From Betaproteobacteria bacterium (lineage in GTDB: Bacteria > Pseudomonadota > Gammaproteobacteria > Burkholderiales > Burkholderiaceae_D), in assembly GCA_025362735.1 (NCBI GenBank), contig JANYFL010000057.1:1-64000 (forward strand): DNA of 64,000 nt. The letters are read 5' to 3'. The notes beneath the pieces were generated by a model. The model saw only the letters and a program-made list of their open reading frames with translations. It was not told the origin of the DNA and ran no database searches. Below, piece after piece: positions 39,525-48,667 of this stretch (position 1 is the first letter of the stretch; each line of letters starts with the position of its first letter). The position numbers and the translations under genes were made by a program.

Positions 39525-40799
39525 CTACTGCTGCAATAATGCTTTTTTGTTGAAGACTTTGGCGTTGGAAGCGTGTTCAGCAGGGTCGTCCTGAATGTTG
39601 GGAAACGGACCCAGAATCAAACAGAGTATTGCGGCCACCAGCAAACAAAATGCGCCGCCCACTAAAGCAATCGAATAGCTTCCGAAACGATCATAGATTG
39701 CTCCCGCAATCAAAGGGCTGATGGCGTTTCCGGTCAGGAACGCGGCATACTGCCAGCCATAAATGGAACCGTAGGCTTGCATGCCAAAGTAACGGGCCAC
39801 CATATACCCAATCATGTCCACTTCGCCACCGATGGCAAAGCCGATGAAGCCGGCGGCCACCGGTGCCAAGGCGACACCGCCGACTGGAATGGCCACGCAG
39901 CCCAGCATGGTTAAAAGAAAAAGAGAGGCCGCCACATAGGGTGCAAAAAATCGATCCATCAACAGGCCGCTGGTACAGCGCCCGAGTATGACCGCTACAC
40001 CAATGAGAGCGGCATAACTCCCCGCCTGTGATGGCGAGAGTCCCGCGTCGGTCAACATCGGCACAAAATGAATCACAATGCCGCTGATGCCCAGGGCGAC
40101 CAAAAAGAATGCCGCGCCCATCAACCAGAAACGTCGATCATGGAAGGCCTGCTTACGCGTCACGCCGATGGTTTGAAGCGATGGACTGGAAGCCAGTGAA
40201 GTCTTGACTGACTTCTCACGCAACAACAATACGATCAATGGTATGGCCAGGATGATGACGAACGCCAGAGCGATATAAGCATTGCGCCAGCCGTGCTCGT
40301 CAATATAGGCTGGCAAAAATCGTGGGATCAAAACACCCGCGACCCCTGTCCCGGTCAAAGCAAAGCCCAAGGCCATACCTCGAGCGCGATCAAACCCTTG
40401 GTTAATGGCTCGCGAATAGACGACGGGAGATGAGCCTGCCGCCAGCAAGGTAATGGCCAGGGTCAGGCCGTAATAGACCAGCAGCGAGTCGGGTAGGAAG
40501 CTCATGGCATAAAAGCCGACAGCCAGAGCGAGTGTCGAGAATCCTGCAACAACGCGACCTCCATGTCGATCAATGAGCCTTCCGATCATCGGTGACATCA
40601 GGGCCAGGCCTCCCGCACCGATCAGGCTCGAAAAAGAAAGGGCAGTGCGACTCCAGCCAAATTCGGCTTGCAGAGGTTTGATGAATAAACCGGGGGTATA
40701 AAACAGCAAGGCAGAAACGCTGCAGGCGGTGCCAATGAAGGACACCAGGACGATGGGCCAACTCCGCGCGAATTCGATGCGTCGATTGCCGCCGCTCAT
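39525..40799 (-). CDS. MFS transporter, oxalate/formate antiporter-like type
   Basis: About 424 residues from ATG 40799. Twelve or so hydrophobic helices, with GRLIDRHGGRVVAG in the loop after helix 2. The start overlaps the stop of the preceding cyclase gene by four bases (ATGA), which supports this start over a longer open frame. The arrangement FAH-cyclase-MFS suggests it carries a substrate or product of those enzymes. The carried compound is unknown. Confidence 0.86.
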   Translation of the reverse strand: MSGGNRRIEFARSWPIVLVSFIGTACSVSALLFYTPGLFIKPLQAEFGWSRTALSFSSLIGAGGLALMSPMIGRLIDRHGGRVVAGFSTLALAVGFYAMSFLPDSLLVYYGLTLAITLLAAGSSPVVYSRAINQGFDRARGMALGFALTGTGVAGVLIPRFLPAYIDEHGWRNAYIALAFVIILAIPLIVLLLREKSVKTSLASSPSLQTIGVTRKQAFHDRRFWLMGAAFFLVALGISGIVIHFVPMLTDAGLSPSQAGSYAALIGVAVILGRCTSGLLMDRFFAPYVAASLFLLTMLGCVAIPVGGVALAPVAAGFIGFAIGGEVDMIGYMVARYFGMQAYGSIYGWQYAAFLTGNAISPLIAGAIYDRFGSYSIALVGGAFCLLVAAILCLILGPFPNIQDDPAEHASNAKVFNKKALLQQ

Positions 40800-41581
40800 A
40801 GCGCATCCAGCATCGCAACCGCACGTACCCAACCCGCCGAGGCGCGTGCAATTTTTACAGGGAAGCAAACGACAGTGAAACCACTGCCTGGGAGGCTTTC
40901 AAGATTGTGTAGTTTTTCCATCTGGTAGTAGGGCATTTCTCGACCGGCCTTATGGCCTTCCCATATGATTTCAGGATTATGTTCCTGGGCATAACGTTGA
41001 GCTGTGTAAGCGAAGGGTGCATCCCATGACCAGGCATCCGTACCCACAACCTGCACGCCGCGTTCTGTCAGATACAGCGTTGCTTCGCGTCCGATGCCAC
41101 AACCGCTGTTGACGAAGTTCGGGCCGCCATAGGCCGCCGCCGCAGACGTATTCACCAGCACAATGTCGAAGGGCTGGAGCACATGACCGATGCGTTGCAA
41201 TTCGGCTTCGACATCGCTAGCCGTCGCCACATAGCCATCGGCAAAGTGGCGGAAATCGAGCTTGACGCCGGGACGCCAGAACAGATCGAGCGGTGCTTCG
41301 TCAATGGTTGGCGAACGGCGTGTTCCATGATCAGTCGTTGCGTGATAGTGCCATGGTGCATCCATATGACTACCGCTGTGTGCCGAGAGTTGTAAATCTT
41401 CGACCGCCCAGCCCTGACTTTCAGGCAGATCACTCACACTCAAGCCAGGGAAGAAATGCAGCATCTGAAGTGCGCCCTGGGCATGATCGGAGTAGCTTAT
41501 TTTTGGACGCAAGGGTTCGGGATCGGTCACGATCTCCGCACTGATGGGCATCGAAATATCGATGAAGACCGGGCGGCTCAT
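40796..41581 (-). CDS. Cyclase family protein (kynurenine formamidase-like fold)
   Basis: A 261-residue metal hydrolase of the PF04199 family. The signature HxGTHxDxPxH is present as SAHSGSHMDAPWHY (His68, His72, Asp74, His78), followed by a pro-rich region and GTDAWSWDAP. The family includes kynurenine formamidase and isatin hydrolase, which open amide or lactam rings. It starts four bases inside the upstream FAH gene and overlaps the downstream MFS gene by four, so the three are translationally linked. Confidence 0.86.
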   Translation of the reverse strand: MSRPVFIDISMPISAEIVTDPEPLRPKISYSDHAQGALQMLHFFPGLSVSDLPESQGWAVEDLQLSAHSGSHMDAPWHYHATTDHGTRRSPTIDEAPLDLFWRPGVKLDFRHFADGYVATASDVEAELQRIGHVLQPFDIVLVNTSAAAAYGGPNFVNSGCGIGREATLYLTERGVQVVGTDAWSWDAPFAYTAQRYAQEHNPEIIWEGHKAGREMPYYQMEKLHNLESLPGSGFTVVCFPVKIARASAGWVRAVAMLDAL

Positions 41582-42561
41582 AACACTCTCCTCGTCGTGA
41601 CATGGGGCGCGTTAATGCGGGTTTCGATGCGGCCGATCCCCTCAATTTCCAGCACGACCACGTCCTCATGTTTAAGGAAACGGCCCAGTTCAAGGCCACA
41701 ACCACCGCCGACTGTGCCCGACCCCAGAATTTCACCGGGATGTAGTGTTTCGCAGCGGCTGACATGCTCGATGATCTGGGCAAAACTCCAATACATCGTG
41801 CCGCTATTGCCGCTGCTCCAGAGTTCACCGTTCACCTTTGCGGTCATCGCCAGAGAGGGCAGGGAGCCAATCTCATCGACGGTGACGATGACTGGTCCCA
41901 ATACATTGGCACGATCAAAATCTTTACCTTTGCATGGTCCGAAGGGGCCTTGCATTTCCTTGATTTGCAGGTCACGTGCGGTCAGGTCGTTGAAGACGGT
42001 GTAACCAAAAATATGCGACTCGGCGTTCTTTGATGAAATGTCACGCCCAGCTTTGCCAATCACGCATGCAAGTTCAAGTTCGTAATCGATGACTGAAGAA
42101 GTCGCAGGCCAATTGATCTCGCCGCTGCCTGTAACGGCATAACGATTGCATTTGTAGTAAATCGGTTGTCGGTACCAGACGGGTGGAATGGGCGGCGGTT
42201 GAAGAGGCGCAGGCGGGCCAGCCAATTGCTCAAGCAATTTTCCGATTTGTCGACCGGCGGTGAGCATGTGCTGTTCAAAGGCAACAAAGTCGCGCATCTG
42301 TGAAGGAAGCGGAAGTGGCGCACGCAAACAATAAGTGCTGGTAGCAATGCCAGCGGCTTCGGGTGCTGCATCCAGCAGGCGTTGCGCCAACGCCAATCCT
42401 GCTTCACCGGATTCAATCAGCGCCAGCATGCTGTCAAAACAAGTCGAACGACTTTCCTGCATCAGAAGTCCCGCGTGAGCGAGATCCAGCATCGTGCCAT
42501 CCTTCATCAGCGCGCCGACTTTATCTTGCTCATCATTGATACGAAAGGTGGCTAATTTCAT
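41578..42561 (-). CDS. Fumarylacetoacetate hydrolase family protein (second)
   Basis: A 327-residue FAH-superfamily enzyme distinct from the one at 201. Metal ligands lie in VIDYELELACVIGK (residues about 165-178) and FNDLTARDLQ. The N-terminal part is longer than in the first copy and has a Pro-rich stretch (PPAPLQPPPIPP). It probably hydrolyses a diketo acid. Together with the neighbouring cyclase-family hydrolase it forms the catalytic core of this minus-strand cluster. The starting compound is not known. Confidence 0.88.
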   Translation of the reverse strand: MKLATFRINDEQDKVGALMKDGTMLDLAHAGLLMQESRSTCFDSMLALIESGEAGLALAQRLLDAAPEAAGIATSTYCLRAPLPLPSQMRDFVAFEQHMLTAGRQIGKLLEQLAGPPAPLQPPPIPPVWYRQPIYYKCNRYAVTGSGEINWPATSSVIDYELELACVIGKAGRDISSKNAESHIFGYTVFNDLTARDLQIKEMQGPFGPCKGKDFDRANVLGPVIVTVDEIGSLPSLAMTAKVNGELWSSGNSGTMYWSFAQIIEHVSRCETLHPGEILGSGTVGGGCGLELGRFLKHEDVVVLEIEGIGRIETRINAPHVTTRRVL

Positions 42562-42648
42562 GTTGCAGATTACCGGTGGCGGAGCGAACTTTCAGGGAGT
42601 AATCATCAAATGCCGCCAGCTGCTGAGTTGACGGCAGAATCGTTATGG

Positions 42649-44967
42649 CTAGTTGAAGCGTTTGGTGAGATCAATTCCCCAGCGAACCGGTCGATTGACC
42701 GAGGCTACCGGGAAACCGTTGAGGGGAGCGATCTGGGTAATGTGACGGTTGTCAAAAACGTTTTGCCCGAACACACCGAAATCCCAACTCTTGTCGTTAC
42801 TGGTCAGACCAAGACGCAGATCAAGCTCGTGCCAAGCGGCACCTTTATAAGCATCTGACTTCTGATTAGTTTCGGAAAAGTAGACGCTACTTTGACCTCG
42901 GTATGTAGTGCTCAAAAAGGCCTTGCCCCAGGATGTATTCCAATCGTATTTCCCATAAAGGTAGTACTGCATTTTGGGTGCGCGCGTCAGACTGTTGCCG
43001 CTGATGTTTTCAGTCGGGAACACGGCGGGCGGTGCAAACTGTTGCGCGCCGTAAGTGATGAATCCGATATTGGTGGGCAGTGCGGCCAGGCTGCCTTCCT
43101 TGAGCTTGGCATCGAGGTACGCAAGATTTGCGGTCAGGGTCAGATGCTCTGTGGGTAGCCAAGTCGTTTCGATTTCCATTCCCTGAATTTTTGCTTTGGG
43201 CACGGTCTTGATCGAGATGCCGCCGGTAAACACGGCTTGTCGAATTTGCAGATTGGAATAGTCGCTGGTAAAGGCCGACACATTCAATCGTAGTTTCCGA
43301 TCAAACAACTCGCTCTTGAAACCAATCTCATAAGCTTTGATGATTTCTGGCGGAAAGGACTGATTGCTTGCGCTGACATCAAAGGCATTGAAGCCACCGC
43401 TCTTGAAACCTTTACTGAAGCTGGCGTAGAACAACAGATTTTTGCTGACGGTATAGTCAAGCACCAAACGAGGCGAAAAATTGGTGAACGTGGCGGAACG
43501 AACGATGCTGGGAGGTGCCGCCAATGTTGCGCCAGATGTTGCATTAGTCACACGTTGACTGGCCTGGAAGTCTTTCTTTTCATTGCTGTGGCGTCCACCG
43601 ATGGTCAGCTTGAGTTGATCGGTCAGACGGTAGTTCACATCAAAAAATGCGGCATAAGCCTTGAGCGTTTGACGTGAGTTGAAGTTTGCATCGGTTCCAG
43701 CGTACAGACCGGCAATGGGAGGTCCGGCCTGGTAATTGAAAATGTCGATGTTGGGATTGCCGGTGTCATGGTAGTAGTAGCCACCGACGGTCCAGCCCAA
43801 GTCTCCTGCCTCTGCAGAACTGAAACGCAGTTCTTGCGAATAGGTTTTGTAATCGGGCTGGTTTGAATTGTTGTCGCCGAGACGTACCCCTTTGTTTCCC
43901 GCAGCATAAGTCGTGGCATTGGGTTGTGAGTCTGCATCGAAGGCGCCACTGATACTGGTGTTTTGATAACTGGTGACCGAATCCAGTTGTACCTTGCCCA
44001 GGTTCCAGTTCACCAGCAGCGTGCCCGAATCGGAATCGACTTTGCTGAAGTTGGCGCTATCCATTGCAAATCGTTTGCTTTCAATGGCGCCTTGCAAATC
44101 AGTACGTGGCACAAACGGATTGCCGCCATACACGGTTGCTGTTACATAAGGCGGATGCGGCGGTGGAACGACGCTGACACTGGCTACGGCGATGTTGGCG
44201 AGATTGGCTTTTTGTTTCTGGCTCTGCAAAATTAAGTCAGCCGTCAGATCAGCAGTCGGGATGTAACGCAAGGAAACACGCGCAGTGGAATCTTGCGCAC
44301 CGCCCACTTTCTTGCCGTCATTGATGTTGGTGCCATAGTTGCCGCCTGATCCATAGTCGAGTGCAACGCGGCCACGCAACTCTTCAGTGAGCGGGCCAGA
44401 CAGGATGACGGATCCTCGGCTTTCGTTATAGCTTGCATAGCTGGCGCGTACTTCACCTTCAAACTCTGGCGTTGGCCGTGCCGTTGTAATCAGGATGGCG
44501 CCTGCAGTTGAATTGCGACCGTAGAGCGTGCCTTGCGGGCCGCGTAAAACCTGCAGTGATTTCACGTCGAGCATATTCGACAACGAAGCGGCGCGTGGAA
44601 GATAGGCTTCGTTGCTATAGACCGCGACCGGTTCGTCGTTGAAAAACGAACCCCCGCCATTCGGACCGCCAATGCCACGGATGCTGACCGGCGCATTGCC
44701 ATAACCAGCTGAGTTGGTAACCACCAAACCGGGCACTTTGCCTCCGAGGTCTTCCAGGGTGATGACCTTGCTGTTTTGCAGAGAGACTGCATCCAGCGCG
44801 GTCACCGATATGGGTACGCTTTGCTGATTCTGGACACGCCGTTGTGCCGTGATCACGATTTCTTCCAGCACTCCAGTCGGCACCGTAGACTGGGCCCATG
44901 CGGATTGAATCAATCCAGCAACCAGCGTAAGTGTGGTTCGGGTAACGATTGTTCTAGTGCGTTTCAT
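42649..44967 (-). CDS. TonB-dependent outer membrane receptor
   Basis: About 772 residues from ATG 44967, which has AGGAGA four bases upstream. It has a signal peptide ending in QSAWAQS, the plug domain (EEIVITAQRR, then a stretch reaching GLVVTNSAGYG), and a long beta-barrel that ends in RWGIDLTKRFN with a terminal aromatic-like Phe. It is an outer membrane receptor energised by TonB, and probably takes up the compound degraded by the FAH and cyclase enzymes next to it, though iron chelates are the commonest cargo of the family. Confidence 0.9.
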   Translation of the reverse strand: MKRTRTIVTRTTLTLVAGLIQSAWAQSTVPTGVLEEIVITAQRRVQNQQSVPISVTALDAVSLQNSKVITLEDLGGKVPGLVVTNSAGYGNAPVSIRGIGGPNGGGSFFNDEPVAVYSNEAYLPRAASLSNMLDVKSLQVLRGPQGTLYGRNSTAGAILITTARPTPEFEGEVRASYASYNESRGSVILSGPLTEELRGRVALDYGSGGNYGTNINDGKKVGGAQDSTARVSLRYIPTADLTADLILQSQKQKANLANIAVASVSVVPPPHPPYVTATVYGGNPFVPRTDLQGAIESKRFAMDSANFSKVDSDSGTLLVNWNLGKVQLDSVTSYQNTSISGAFDADSQPNATTYAAGNKGVRLGDNNSNQPDYKTYSQELRFSSAEAGDLGWTVGGYYYHDTGNPNIDIFNYQAGPPIAGLYAGTDANFNSRQTLKAYAAFFDVNYRLTDQLKLTIGGRHSNEKKDFQASQRVTNATSGATLAAPPSIVRSATFTNFSPRLVLDYTVSKNLLFYASFSKGFKSGGFNAFDVSASNQSFPPEIIKAYEIGFKSELFDRKLRLNVSAFTSDYSNLQIRQAVFTGGISIKTVPKAKIQGMEIETTWLPTEHLTLTANLAYLDAKLKEGSLAALPTNIGFITYGAQQFAPPAVFPTENISGNSLTRAPKMQYYLYGKYDWNTSWGKAFLSTTYRGQSSVYFSETNQKSDAYKGAAWHELDLRLGLTSNDKSWDFGVFGQNVFDNRHITQIAPLNGFPVASVNRPVRWGIDLTKRFN

Positions 44968-45066
44968 GATGTCTCCTCTTATAAAAATTAATGTGTGTGG
45001 ATCAGGCGGCAAAGCCTGTCCCTCCGATGCTTCTATGGCATCGTGCTTGTCAATCAACGTGATGGG

Positions 45067-45714
45067 TCAGGCGGTCTTGGGCGCCTGTCGGTCTGCTTTC
45101 TTGGCGAGGTCCCAGAAGCCGCTTGAAGTAAATGCGACGACTTGATCAATCAGGTCTTCTGGATTGTTTGGCCAGGGTTCGTGTCCGGAAAGATCTCCAT
45201 AAGAAACGTCTAGTGGTGACGTGGCCATCAGCGTGACGACAAACCCGAACAGACGTTTGACTTCGTCGCTGGATAGAAAGGGAGCAGCCTGACCCAAGGC
45301 CGTCAGGTATTGAGATCGTACGGGTTCCAGCAACTCGGTATAAATTTTTCCGGTCAGAGTATGTGGCTCGGAAATAAACCGGGCCAGTAACCGAACATAG
45401 GCATGTGCTGATGGATCACGACATAACATCAGATGGGGTGCGACATAGTTGCGGATCAGCGCTTCGATCCGTTTTCTGCCGCTTAGATGGGGATCCATGT
45501 TCTTAAGTGCCTCAAGGCGCTGCGCGCACAGGGGCGTTACATAGCGGCGTATCACCTCTTCGTAAACGACTTCCTTCGATCCAAAGTGGTAATGGCCTGA
45601 CGCGGCATTCACTTTGGCGTCACGGAGGATTTCCCGCATCGAAGCGCCGTCAAAGCCCTTTTCGGCGAATTGCACCACCGCCGCTTCAAGTATGGCTTTT
45701 TGGGTAGGATTCAT
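45067..45714 (-). CDS. TetR family transcriptional regulator
   Basis: About 215 residues from ATG 45714; a TTG two codons upstream is also open. The N-terminal helix-turn-helix is GFDGASMREILRDAKVNAASGHYHFGSKEVVYEEVIRR, with the C-terminal ligand domain of the CerR-like type. The gene is read into the receptor gene 99 bp downstream. A near-perfect 37-bp palindrome covers its own start codon, so autoregulation is likely. It is the natural regulator of the minus-strand cluster. The ligand is unknown. Confidence 0.9.
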   Translation of the reverse strand: MNPTQKAILEAAVVQFAEKGFDGASMREILRDAKVNAASGHYHFGSKEVVYEEVIRRYVTPLCAQRLEALKNMDPHLSGRKRIEALIRNYVAPHLMLCRDPSAHAYVRLLARFISEPHTLTGKIYTELLEPVRSQYLTALGQAAPFLSSDEVKRLFGFVVTLMATSPLDVSYGDLSGHEPWPNNPEDLIDQVVAFTSSGFWDLAKKADRQAPKTA

Positions 45715-45749
45715 ATTCAATCATTTGATTTAATCAAGTGATTGAATAT
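45713..45749. promoter_or_regulatory. Near-perfect 37-bp palindrome over the tetR start
   Basis: Left arm ATATTCAATCATTTGATT and right arm AATCAAGTGATTGAATAT are inverted repeats with one mismatch pair around a single central base. It covers the tetR ATG (45712-45714). A protein bound here would block transcription or translation start of tetR. TetR-family proteins bind such palindromes, and no other gene starts close by. Confidence 0.75.
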
Positions 45750-45830
45750 TAGCGCGAGATTTTTTAATGTCAACCGCTTTTTTAAAGAACTTTTATTGCG
45801 ATTGGATTGGTGGCGAATTAACCCATAGTC

Positions 45831-46427
45831 CTAAAACCCTGAACCGGGTTGTTTGAGAAACTCTGTTTCCTCCGGAGTGCTTTCACGTCCCAATACTTCA
45901 TTGCGGTGGGGAAAGCGTCCAAAGCGTTTAATGATGGCGCGATGCTTTTCGGACCAGATATGTAAGTCTTGGGTTTCAGGGAAGATTGAAAGCGCCTTCA
46001 TCAAGCTGAGGCAACGTTCTTGATCTTCTAATGACTCACTGTGTTCCAGAGGCAGATAGACAAACATGCGCTCAACCGGCCTGAGTATAGGGTCATAGCC
46101 CCTTGCCAGAGCATGGTTGGCTGCTTCGAGCGCTAATTGGTCGGTCGAAAATGCTCGTGCACTGTTGCGAAACATATTGCGCGGGAATTGATCCAGCAAC
46201 ACGATCAGAGCAAGACAATGATGTGGATGATTCTTCCAGTCATCGAGATGGCCTGCGGCAGCTTGCTCATACAGAACTAAAAAGCGCGCGCGAATTTCAG
46301 CATCGAATGCTAGAACTTTCTGGAACCATTGTTTTCGGCTCTGGCCACGCTCACCATTTGTCCCAAACCAGAAGTCGAGGACATCTGCGGAGGTATGACC
46401 AGTGTTCTTCATACTGAAGTTTTCCAT
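45831..46427 (-). CDS. DUF924 family protein
   Basis: A 198-residue protein of the DUF924 family (PF06041). Features: VLDFWFGTNGERGQSRKQWFQK near the N terminus, the conserved LIVLLDQFPRNMFRNSARAF, and LPLEHSESLEDQERCL. The function of this family is not established; it is widespread in Proteobacteria. It lies next to the accessory cluster with an independent start and no obvious link to it. Confidence 0.82.
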   Translation of the reverse strand: MENFSMKNTGHTSADVLDFWFGTNGERGQSRKQWFQKVLAFDAEIRARFLVLYEQAAAGHLDDWKNHPHHCLALIVLLDQFPRNMFRNSARAFSTDQLALEAANHALARGYDPILRPVERMFVYLPLEHSESLEDQERCLSLMKALSIFPETQDLHIWSEKHRAIIKRFGRFPHRNEVLGRESTPEETEFLKQPGSGF

Positions 46428-46702
46428 CTTGGTATCTCAACCGTTTGAGGTTTGATTGAAGTGGCTTCACAGCTTACTTCTTCAAAATAAATTCGTTGAA
46501 TAAGTCACTTATATCGTCGGATTTTCTTACAAAATCATCAATCTAGTTAGTTTGGAAAAATCTTAAGTTGCTGAAAGTATTGAGATTTTAATTGTGGAAC
46601 GGAACGTGCTCACCTAGATTCTGCTAATCCTATTCATTAGCCTGGCTGGATAATTTGTACTACTTCTATCCGATTCCGCCGATCAGCATTACGAGGGCTT
46701 CA
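46428..46702. other. AT-rich intergenic region
   Basis: This 275-bp region between two divergent genes is AT-rich and has no gene that I can support. It contains the partial dyad CTCAA / TTGAG near 46437-46450. Promoters for both flanking genes must lie here, but none is clear. Confidence 0.4.
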
Positions 46703-47143
46703 ATGACAAAATATTTACCAATCATTCTGTATGCTCTTTGTTGGGGAGCCTTCTCTTTTGCCGCAAATGTTAATGCGACTCAAATGTCCCGCTGCGTTAA
46801 TTCTTCGGGCAAAACGATTTACACCGATCAGGGTTGTGCTGCGAGCAATATCAACAGCGACACCCTTTACCAAGTCAAACCCGGCGGACGTGCTGCTGAA
46901 ATTACCAAAGCAAATATAAATCGGACCGAGTTGAAGGATCCCCAAGCAACGGCGGATCCTTTAATGGTACGTTTGGCTCAAAAATCAATTGTAGAAGAAC
47001 GCCGCTGCCAATTTTTACTAGGTAGAGCGACTGAACTCAATGAAAGAATTAGTCAAAGCAACACTGTGAAATTGAATGATGTCATTGCAGACCGAGAAAG
47101 GATTCAAGCGATTCAGGCTGAATACAACATGCGCTGCAAATGA
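46703..47143 (+). CDS. DUF4124-type small exported protein
   Basis: About 146 residues from ATG 46703; an earlier ATG at 46655 has no ribosome site. It has a signal peptide (LPIILYALCWGAFSFAANVNA), then RCVNSSGKTIYTDQGC, typical of the DUF4124 domain, and an acidic-basic helical tail with two further Cys (RRCQFLLG, YNMRCK). It is probably periplasmic. Function unknown. Confidence 0.75.
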   Translation: MTKYLPIILYALCWGAFSFAANVNATQMSRCVNSSGKTIYTDQGCAASNINSDTLYQVKPGGRAAEITKANINRTELKDPQATADPLMVRLAQKSIVEERRCQFLLGRATELNERISQSNTVKLNDVIADRERIQAIQAEYNMRCK

Positions 47144-47182
47144 AAGCTTTTAACTTTCTTGATTGAGTTTCTAGCCCAAAAT

Positions 47183-47210
47183 AAAAAAGCCCGCTGATGC
47201 GGGCTTTTTT
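47183..47210. terminator. Bidirectional rho-independent terminator
   Basis: AGCCCGC and GCGGGCT form a 7-bp stem around TGAT, flanked by six A on one side and six T on the other. It ends the plus-strand DUF4124 gene and, read on the minus strand, the tRNA-Asn transcript. Confidence 0.92.
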
Positions 47211-47220
47211 ATTGGATTAC

Positions 47221-47296
47221 TGGCTCCCCGACCTGGACTCGAACCAGGGACCTGCGGATTAACAGTCCGTCGCTCTACCGACTGAGCTATCAGGGA
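47221..47296 (-). tRNA. tRNA-Asn (anticodon GTT)
   Basis: On the minus strand the sequence reads TCCCTGATAGCTCAGTCGG at the 5' end, with anticodon GTT in the loop ACTGTTAAT and the T arm GGTTCGAGTCC. The acceptor stem TCCCTGA pairs with TCGGGGA, and CCA is encoded at the 3' end, giving 76 nt. All four arms are present. It lies between a terminator and the aminotransferase gene. Confidence 0.96.
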
Positions 47297-47318
47297 ACAG
47301 AAGGATGCGAATTATATA

Positions 47319-48527
47319 TCAATGTGACAAGACCCTGGAAATGGCCTGGCATACGTAGTTGATATTTTTCGAATTCAAAGCAGCGACACAGATGCGGCCC
47401 GTGCTGACGGCGTAAATACCGAACTCATTTTTGAGTTGTTCCACTTGTGTCGCGGTAAGACCGGAGTACGAGAACATGCCGCGTTGTTGGGTGATGAAAG
47501 AAAAATCACGCCCTGGAACACTAACAGTCAAGCCATCGACCAAAGCTTTGCGCATGGTACGAATGCGCTCACGCATTTCTGCCAACTCTTGTTGCCACAT
47601 CGCAAAGAGTTCGGGTGTGCTCAACACATCGGCAACAACGGTCGCGCCGTGCGTGGGCGGATTGGAGTAGTTGGTACGAATGGTGCGCTTGACTTGACTA
47701 AGGACGCGTGCAGCTTCATCTGCACTTGCGGTAACGATGGACAATGCGCCGACGCGTTCACCATAGAGCGAGAACGATTTCGAGAACGAACTGGAAACCA
47801 GGAAGCTGATGCCGGAATCAGCCAACAGTTGAACGGCAGCGCGGTCTTCTTCCAGACCATCACCAAAACCTTGATAGGCAATGTCGAGGAAAGGAATGAG
47901 GTCACGGTTCTTGAGAACGTCAACGACACTTTTCCATTGATCAACAGTGAGATCAACACCAGTGGGGTTGTGGCAGCATGCGTGCAGAAGAATGATGGAG
48001 TGCGGGGCGACGCTGTTTAGTGCGGCCAGCATGCCGTTGAAGTCGATGCCATTGGTATTGGCGTCGTAGTAAGGGTAGCTGTTAACTTCAAATCCGGCTG
48101 TTTCGAACAGGGCGCGGTGATTTTCCCAGCTCGGGTTGCTGATCCACAGTTGCGCCGAGGGAACGAGACGTTTGAGATAGTCGGCACCGATTTTTAATGC
48201 TCCGGTGCCACCCAAAGCTTCGATGGTCACGATGCGACCGTCCTTGATCAGTGGCGAATTTTCGCCAAACAACAGTTTCTGCGCACCCTTGTTATATCCA
48301 GCCAAACCTTCGATGGGCAAATAGCCACGTGGCGATGGATTGGCGGCCCGCTTTTGTTCGGCTTCCTTGACGGCTCTAAGAAGAGGCAGACGACCTTGGT
48401 CGTCATAGTAAACGCCGACGCCAAGATTGACTTTGTTCGGATTTTTATCGGCGTTGAAGCCTTCGGTAAGGCCAAGGATAGGGTCGCGCGGGGCGAGTTC
48501 GACAGATTCGAAAATGGAACGGCTCAT
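47319..48527 (-). CDS. tyrB: Aromatic/aspartate aminotransferase
   Basis: A 402-residue class I aminotransferase, PLP-dependent. Sequence marks are ADKNPNKVNLGVGVYYDDQG near the N terminus, LHACCHNPTGVDLT, and the PLP lysine in SSSFSKSFSLYGERVG. The family start MSRSIFESVELAPRDPI at 48527 is used rather than a longer open frame. TyrB and AspC are hard to tell apart by sequence: it may make tyrosine, phenylalanine or aspartate. It is divergent from uvrB with 140 bp between the starts. Confidence 0.92.
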   Translation of the reverse strand: MSRSIFESVELAPRDPILGLTEGFNADKNPNKVNLGVGVYYDDQGRLPLLRAVKEAEQKRAANPSPRGYLPIEGLAGYNKGAQKLLFGENSPLIKDGRIVTIEALGGTGALKIGADYLKRLVPSAQLWISNPSWENHRALFETAGFEVNSYPYYDANTNGIDFNGMLAALNSVAPHSIILLHACCHNPTGVDLTVDQWKSVVDVLKNRDLIPFLDIAYQGFGDGLEEDRAAVQLLADSGISFLVSSSFSKSFSLYGERVGALSIVTASADEAARVLSQVKRTIRTNYSNPPTHGATVVADVLSTPELFAMWQQELAEMRERIRTMRKALVDGLTVSVPGRDFSFITQQRGMFSYSGLTATQVEQLKNEFGIYAVSTGRICVAALNSKNINYVCQAISRVLSH

Positions 48528-48667
48528 GGTGGTGTGAGATTGGGCTGGTATTCGGGCCGCATCAGGGCGATAATCAAAAATTACCGCTTTGCAGCAATTT
48601 TGTGGAATTGTGATCAGGGGAAAAGGTCTGAAGCTAAATCCCCAATCCAAAGCGGGCGAATTTTATC

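Noticed and set aside
48528-48667. LexA box before uvrB
   Set aside because: I could not find the inverted CTG-N10-CAG pattern in the upstream region, so SOS control is not claimed.
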